34,854 bases of DNA, taken from positions 1-34,854 of the forward strand of contig DBQX01000031.1 of assembly GCA_002305415.1 (NCBI GenBank), given 5' to 3'. How positions within the stretch are numbered: position 1 is the stretch's first letter; each line of letters opens with the position of its first letter. The notes under the pieces were generated by a model, which made no database searches, had not been told where the DNA came from, and worked only from the letters and a program-made list of their open reading frames with translations. The translations under genes were made by a program, and so were the position numbers. The DNA comes from Actinomycetales bacterium UBA1383 (lineage in GTDB: Bacteria > Actinomycetota > Actinomycetes > Actinomycetales > Actinomycetaceae). Of the stretch, positions 29,987 through 34,854 are shown in pieces.

Positions 29987-32005
29987 GTGTCCGACATGAC
30001 CCCGATCGAGCCGGCGTACGGCGCAGCCGACATCACGGTGCTGGAGGGTCTGGAGGCGGTCCGGAAGCGACCCGGCATGTACATCGGGTCCACCGGCGAG
30101 CGCGGCCTCCACCACCTGGTCTACGAGGTGGTGGACAACTCGGTCGACGAGGCCCTCGCCGGGTACTGCTCGCACATCGAGGTCACGTTGCAGGCCGACG
30201 GCGGCGTGCGGGTGACCGACGACGGGCGCGGTATCCCCGTGGACATCCACCCGACGGAGGGCCGGCCCACCGTGGAGGTCGTGATGACCATCCTCCACGC
30301 GGGCGGCAAGTTCGGGGGATCCGGCTACGCGGTCTCCGGAGGGCTGCACGGAGTGGGCATCTCCGTGGTGAACGCCCTCTCGCGTCGCGTGATCACCGAG
30401 GTCCGCCGCCAGGGCCACGTGTGGCGCCAGGTGTTCGAGGACGGCGGCCGTCCGGCCACCACGCTGGTGAGGGGTGAGGCCACCGACGAGACCGGCACCA
30501 CCCAGACCTTCTACCCGGACCCAGCCATCTTCGAGACGGTCGACTTCAACTTCGAGACGCTGCGCGCGCGCTTCCAGCAGATGGCGTTCCTCAACAAGGG
30601 GCTGCGCATCACCCTCGTGGACGAGCGGCCGACGGCGGTGGCGGAGGGGGACGAGATCACGGGGGATGCCGGTGGCACGTCGGACGATCCGCAGCCGGGG
30701 CACCGTGAGGTCAGCTACCGGTACGAGGGTGGCCTGGTGGACTACGTGACCTACCTCAACTCGACCAAGAGGGCCGAGGTGGTCCACCCCGGCGTGATCA
30801 GCATCGAGGCGGAGGACCCGGACCGGCGCATCTCCCTGGAGATCGCGATGCAGTGGACGAACGGGTACGCCGAGTCGGTGCACACCTACGCCAACACGAT
30901 CAACACCTCCGAGGGTGGCACCCACGAGGAGGGCTTCCGCTCGGCACTCACCTCGCTCGTCAACAAGTACGCCCGCGACAAGGGCCTCCTGAAGGAGAAG
31001 GACGAGAACCTCACGGGTGACGACATCCGCGAAGGCCTGACCGCCGTCGTCTCCGTGAAACTCGGCGAGCCGCAGTTCGAGGGGCAGACGAAGACGAAGC
31101 TGGGCAACACCGAGGCCCGCACGTTCGTCCAGCAGCAGCTCTACTCCCACCTGGGGGACTGGCTGGACGCCCACCCCACCGAGGCCCGTGACATCATCCG
31201 GAAGGCGCAGCAGGCGTCGGCGGCGCGGATCGCGGCGCGCAAGGCCCGCGAGGCCACCCGCCGGAAGGGCGCGCTCGAGTCCGCGTCCATGCCGGGGAAG
31301 CTGAAGGACTGCACCTCCCGGGACGCCTCCGCCTCCGAGATCTTCATCGTCGAGGGTGACTCGGCCGGCGGCTCGGCCGTCCAGGGCCGTGATCCGGAGA
31401 CGCAGGCGATCCTGCCGCTGCGCGGCAAGATCCTGAACGTCGAGAAGGCGCGCCCGGACCGCGCGATGGGCAGTGAGGCGATCCAGTCGCTCATCACGGC
31501 GCTCGGCACCGGGGTGGGGGACGAGTTCGACATCTCGCGGCTGCGCTACCACAAGATCGTGCTGATGTCGGACGCCGACGTCGACGGCCAGCACATCGCG
31601 ACCCTCCTGCTCACGCTCCTGTTCCGCTACATGCGCCCACTGATCTCCGAGGGGCACGTCTACCTGGCGCAGCCGCCGCTGTACCGGCTGAAGTGGACGA
31701 ACGCCCCGCACCAGTACGTGTACTCCGACAAGGAGCGGGACGCGTTCCTCGAGCTGGGCAGCCAGGCCGGCAAGCGCCTGCCCAAGGAGGGCGGCGTGCA
31801 GCGCTACAAGGGCCTCGGCGAGATGAACGACTCGGAGTTGTGGGAGACCACCATGAATCCGGCGACGCGCACCCTCCGCCAGGTGACCATCGGCGAGGCG
31901 GCGGCCGCGGACGAGATCTTCTCCATCCTGATGGGCGAGGACGTGGACGCCCGGCGGAGCTTCATCCAGCGCAACGCCAAAGACGTGCGCTTCCTCGACA
32001 TCTAG
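29987..32005 (+). CDS. gyrB: DNA gyrase subunit B
   Basis: The 672-residue ATPase subunit of gyrase powers negative supercoiling. The GHKL ATP site shows LEAVRKRPGMYIGS, EVVDNSVDEALAGY, DDGRGIPVD and GGLHGVGISVVNALS. The transducer follows, then the TOPRIM domain with EGDSAGGSA (from about 456), PLRGKILNVEKA and MSDADVDG (Asp529, Asp531, Asp533) for metal binding. QRYKGLGEMN lies near the end. The large insert of Gram-negative GyrB is absent. I chose the GTG at 29987, seven bases after GAGGAG (29974-29979); an ATG at 29996 would be 16 bases away and less likely. gyrA follows after nine bases. Confidence 0.97.
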   Translation: MSDMTPIEPAYGAADITVLEGLEAVRKRPGMYIGSTGERGLHHLVYEVVDNSVDEALAGYCSHIEVTLQADGGVRVTDDGRGIPVDIHPTEGRPTVEVVMTILHAGGKFGGSGYAVSGGLHGVGISVVNALSRRVITEVRRQGHVWRQVFEDGGRPATTLVRGEATDETGTTQTFYPDPAIFETVDFNFETLRARFQQMAFLNKGLRITLVDERPTAVAEGDEITGDAGGTSDDPQPGHREVSYRYEGGLVDYVTYLNSTKRAEVVHPGVISIEAEDPDRRISLEIAMQWTNGYAESVHTYANTINTSEGGTHEEGFRSALTSLVNKYARDKGLLKEKDENLTGDDIREGLTAVVSVKLGEPQFEGQTKTKLGNTEARTFVQQQLYSHLGDWLDAHPTEARDIIRKAQQASAARIAARKAREATRRKGALESASMPGKLKDCTSRDASASEIFIVEGDSAGGSAVQGRDPETQAILPLRGKILNVEKARPDRAMGSEAIQSLITALGTGVGDEFDISRLRYHKIVLMSDADVDGQHIATLLLTLLFRYMRPLISEGHVYLAQPPLYRLKWTNAPHQYVYSDKERDAFLELGSQAGKRLPKEGGVQRYKGLGEMNDSELWETTMNPATRTLRQVTIGEAAAADEIFSILMGEDVDARRSFIQRNAKDVRFLDI

Positions 32006-32014
32006 GACCTCTCC

Positions 32015-34582
32015 ATGAGCGACGACACCAACGACACCACCGGGATCGACGTCTCCATGTCGGGGCGCGACCGCATCGAGCAGGTCGACCTCCAGACCGA
32101 GATGCAGCGGTCCTATCTCGACTACGCCATGAGCGTGATCGTGGGACGGGCGCTGCCGGACGTCCGCGACGGCCTGAAGCCCGTGCACCGCCGCATCCTG
32201 TACGCGATGTACGACGGCGGCTACCGGCCGAACGCCGCGTTCTCCAAGTGCGCGCGCATCGTCGGGGACGTGATGGGCACCTACCACCCGCACGGCGACG
32301 CCGCCATCTACGACGCGATCGTGCGGCTCGTGCAGCCCTGGTCCATGCGCCACCCCCTCGTGCTCGGCCAGGGCAACTTCGGCTCGGCCGGCAACCAGTC
32401 GGCCGCCGCGCCCCGGTACACCGAGGCGAAGATGGCGCCCCTCGCCCTGGAGATGGTCCGGGACATCGACAAGGACACCGTCGACTTCCAGGACAACTAC
32501 GACGGCCGTGACCAGGAACCCGTGGTCCTGCCGGCACGGATCCCCAACCTGCTGGTCAACGGCTCGGAGGGGATCGCCGTCGGGATGGCCACCCGGATCC
32601 CGCCCCACAACCTCCGCGAGGTGGCCGACGGCGTGCAGTGGTTCCTGGAGCACCCGGACGCCTCGAAGGAGGAACTGCTCGCGGAGCTGATGCTCCGCGT
32701 CAAGGGCCCGGACTTCCCCACCGGCGCGACCATCCTGGGGCACCGCGGCATCGAGGACGCCTACCGCACCGGCCGCGGCTCGATCACCCAGCGGGCCGTG
32801 GTGTCCGTGGAGGAGATCCAGAACAGGCAGTGCCTCGTGGTGACCGAACTGCCCTACCAGGTGAACCCCGACAACCTCGTGGACAAGATCGCCACGATGG
32901 TGCGGGACGGCCGGCTCACCGGGATCGCGGACCTCCGGGACGAGACCTCGGGGCGCACGGGCACGCGCATCGTGATCGTCCTGAAGCGGGACGCGATCCC
33001 GAAGGTGGTGCTCAACAACCTCTACAAGCACACCCAGCTCCAGGACAACTTCCCGGCGAACATGCTGGCGCTCGTCGATGGCGTGCCCCGCACCCTGTCC
33101 CTCGACGGGTTCGTGCGCCACTGGGTGCACCACCAGCTCGAGGTGGTCGTGAGGCGCACCCGGTTCCTGTTGCGGGCCGCCGAGGACCGCATGCACACCC
33201 TCGCGGGCTACCTCAAGGCCCTCGACATGCTCGATGAGGTCATCGCCCTCATCCGGGCCTCCCAGACCACGGACGACGCCCGCTCGGGCCTGATCGCCCT
33301 CCTCGGCGTGGACGAGGTCCAGGCGGAGGCCATCCTCTCCCTGCAGCTCCGCCGGCTCGCCGCACTGGAGCGCCAGAAGATCCTGGACGAGTACGCCGAG
33401 TTCGAGGCGCGGATCATCGACTACCGCCACATCCTCGCCACCCCGGCGCGGCAGCGCGAGATCGTCGGCACGGAACTCGCGGAGATCGTCAGCCGCTACG
33501 GCGACGAGCGCCGCACGGTGATCCTGCCGCACGACGGCGACGTCTCGGTCGAGGACCTCATCCCCGAGGAGGAGGTCGTCGTCACCATCACGCGCGGCGG
33601 GTACGCCAAGCGGACGCGCGTGGACAACTACCGCTCCCAGCACCGCGGCGGCAAGGGCGTGCGGGGCGCCACGCTGCGGGAGGACGACGTCGTCGAGCAC
33701 TTCTTCGTCACCTCGACCCACCACTGGCTCCTGTTCTTCACCACCCTCGGCCGCGTCTACCGCGCCAAGGCGTACGAGCTGCCCGAGGGTGGCCGGGACT
33801 CGAAGGGCCAGCACGTCGCCAACATGCTCGCCTTCCAGCCGGGCGAGCGGATCGCGGGCGTCGGCGTCATCAAGGACTACGAGGAGGCCGAGTACCTCGT
33901 GCTCGCCACCCGGTCCGGCCTGGTGAAGAAGACGCGCCTGTCCGAGTACGACTCCAACCGTTCCGGCGGCGTGATCGCAATCAACCTCCGCGAGGTCGAC
34001 GGCGAGGTCGACGAGCTGGTCGCCGGCGCGATCGTGAACGCGGACGACGACGTCATCCTCGTCTCGCGCCACGGCATGTCGATCCGCTTCCACGCGGACG
34101 ACGAGCAGCTCCGCCCGATGGGCCGCGCCACGTCCGGTGTGGTGGGCATGAAGTTCCGCGAGGGCGACAGCCTGCTGACCATGCAGAAGGTCGTGCCCGG
34201 CGCGGACCTGTTCGTGGTCACCGAGGGCGGGTTCGCGAAGCGCACAGCGATCGAAGAGTACCGGGTGCAGGGCCGCGGCGGCCTCGGCATCAAGGTGGCG
34301 AACCTGGTGGAGGCGCGGGGCGACCTCGTGGGCGCACTCGTGGTGGAGCAGGGCTGCGAGGTCCTCGCCATCATGGAGCGTGGGAAGATCGTCCGCTCCT
34401 GCGTGGACGAGGTGACCCGCACCGGGCGGAACACCCAGGGGGTCACCTTCGCCAAGCCGGACGTGGGGGACCGGATCATCGCCGTGGCCCGCAACACGGA
34501 GGACGCAGGCGACGGCGGCCCCGCCGATGGCGTAGCGTCAGACACTAGCGCAGCAGCTCACACCGACGGAGAGACCGCATGA
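32015..34582 (+). CDS. gyrA: DNA gyrase subunit A
   Basis: The 855-residue subunit cuts and rejoins DNA. The catalytic tyrosine is Tyr135 in APRYTEAKMAP. The quinolone region reads HPHGDAAIYDAIVRL: Ala96 stands where E. coli has Ser83, and Asp100 matches Asp87. The C-terminal wrapping domain begins near residue 510; its GyrA box reads SQHRGGKG, close to the QRRGGKG consensus. The last 30 residues are acidic and Gly/Ala-rich. The ATG at 32015 follows an AGGACC site that overlaps the gyrB end. The stop overlaps the next start as ATGA. Confidence 0.97.
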   Translation: MSDDTNDTTGIDVSMSGRDRIEQVDLQTEMQRSYLDYAMSVIVGRALPDVRDGLKPVHRRILYAMYDGGYRPNAAFSKCARIVGDVMGTYHPHGDAAIYDAIVRLVQPWSMRHPLVLGQGNFGSAGNQSAAAPRYTEAKMAPLALEMVRDIDKDTVDFQDNYDGRDQEPVVLPARIPNLLVNGSEGIAVGMATRIPPHNLREVADGVQWFLEHPDASKEELLAELMLRVKGPDFPTGATILGHRGIEDAYRTGRGSITQRAVVSVEEIQNRQCLVVTELPYQVNPDNLVDKIATMVRDGRLTGIADLRDETSGRTGTRIVIVLKRDAIPKVVLNNLYKHTQLQDNFPANMLALVDGVPRTLSLDGFVRHWVHHQLEVVVRRTRFLLRAAEDRMHTLAGYLKALDMLDEVIALIRASQTTDDARSGLIALLGVDEVQAEAILSLQLRRLAALERQKILDEYAEFEARIIDYRHILATPARQREIVGTELAEIVSRYGDERRTVILPHDGDVSVEDLIPEEEVVVTITRGGYAKRTRVDNYRSQHRGGKGVRGATLREDDVVEHFFVTSTHHWLLFFTTLGRVYRAKAYELPEGGRDSKGQHVANMLAFQPGERIAGVGVIKDYEEAEYLVLATRSGLVKKTRLSEYDSNRSGGVIAINLREVDGEVDELVAGAIVNADDDVILVSRHGMSIRFHADDEQLRPMGRATSGVVGMKFREGDSLLTMQKVVPGADLFVVTEGGFAKRTAIEEYRVQGRGGLGIKVANLVEARGDLVGALVVEQGCEVLAIMERGKIVRSCVDEVTRTGRNTQGVTFAKPDVGDRIIAVARNTEDAGDGGPADGVASDTSAAAHTDGETA

Positions 34583-34854
34583 CCAAGGAAAGCATCGGCG
34601 TCGACCCCCCGCCGGCCCCGCCCGCCACGGAGTCCGACACCCGCGTGATGGACCCCGTGCGGAACGATCCCCGGCTGGCGAGGACCGCCGAGGCCGGCTC
34701 TGCCCCGGCGCGGCTGGCGGCGGCGCGCGAGGCGCTCGGGCTGGACACCGGTCCCACGCCCCCGGCACCGCCGCCCCCGGCTGCCGAGCCCCGGCCCGCC
34801 CCCCAGCAGGGGTACGCCAGCCTGCAGCGGCCCGGCCTCGGCCCACGGCGGGGG
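34579..34854 (+). CDS. DUF3566-type protein, N-terminal part
   Basis: The first 92 codons are present and read off the right edge. The sequence starts MTKESIGVDPPPAPPATES and is rich in Pro, Ala and Arg, the kind of disordered cytoplasmic lead seen before the membrane domain of DUF3566 proteins. Those proteins are normally encoded directly after gyrA in actinobacteria. The conserved membrane domain itself is outside the window, so the name rests on position and composition. The ATG overlaps the gyrA stop (ATGA). Confidence 0.65.
   Translation, partial: MTKESIGVDPPPAPPATESDTRVMDPVRNDPRLARTAEAGSAPARLAAAREALGLDTGPTPPAPPPPAAEPRPAPQQGYASLQRPGLGPRRG

Noticed and set aside
29780..34093. Very long open frame on the minus strand opposite gyrB-gyrA
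   Set aside because: It is the reverse shadow of two certain genes; high GC with G/C at third positions keeps such frames open. The product is rich in Asp, Val, His and Arg with no recognisable domain.

Overview
This window is the chromosomal origin (oriC) neighbourhood of a high-GC actinobacterium. The evidence is the gene order (rpmH / dnaA / dnaN / recF / gyrB / gyrA, with parAB and rsmG-khpB-yidC-yidD-rnpA alongside), the very high GC, frequent GTG starts, parS sites of the GTTTCACGTGAAAC type, and actinobacterial hallmarks: myo-inositol-phosphate synthase, MurJ fused to a pseudokinase, a DUF6049 protein and a DUF3566-type protein after gyrA. The sequence alone does not fix the genus. The absence of sigM/rsmA and cwlM, and a transaminase plus Ddl-like pair beside parB, suggest an actinomycete outside the Mycobacteriales, perhaps Micrococcales or Actinomycetales.

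Layout, left to right. (1) 1-5410: ssb (5' end only), rpsF and a class A penicillin-binding protein run leftward; ino1 runs rightward and meets yihY head-on. (2) 4337-6882: cca and yihY form a leftward operon. (3) 6964-13273: a tightly overlapping rightward operon of a NUDIX hydrolase, a DUF6049 membrane-anchored protein and the MurJ-pseudokinase fusion. (4) 13290-14759: trxB-trxA behind a promoter that fits the thiol-stress sigma factor (SigR/SigH) consensus exactly, closed by a 16-bp-stem hairpin. (5) 15037-17388: a PLP aminotransferase and a D-Ala-D-Ala-ligase-like ATP-grasp enzyme. (6) 17390-19355: parB and parA, leftward. (7) 19356-20730: a 1.4-kb region with no credible gene, holding three perfect parS sites, a fourth with one mismatch, and several kinds of repeat. 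(8) 20731-23884: the leftward operon rpmH-rnpA-yidD-yidC-khpB-rsmG. (9) 24215-34854: the rightward replication arm dnaA-dnaN-gnd-recF-dciA-gyrB-gyrA and the start of a DUF3566-type gene, with DnaA boxes both upstream and downstream of dnaA.

Together these genes start replication (DnaA, the beta clamp, DciA), relieve supercoiling (GyrAB), segregate origins (ParA, ParB, parS), mature and translate RNA (RnpA, L34, S6, RsmG, CCA-adding enzyme), insert membrane proteins (YidC, YidD), build the envelope (class A PBP, MurJ, Ddl-like enzyme) and keep thiol redox balance (TrxAB, with inositol phosphate feeding mycothiol).

I found no mobile element, CRISPR array, rRNA or tRNA gene, and no clearly new multi-gene system. 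The least explained material is the repeat-rich parS region, an inverted repeat that brackets the ino1 -10 element, a possible internal promoter and start inside murJ, and the transaminase/Ddl-like pair.
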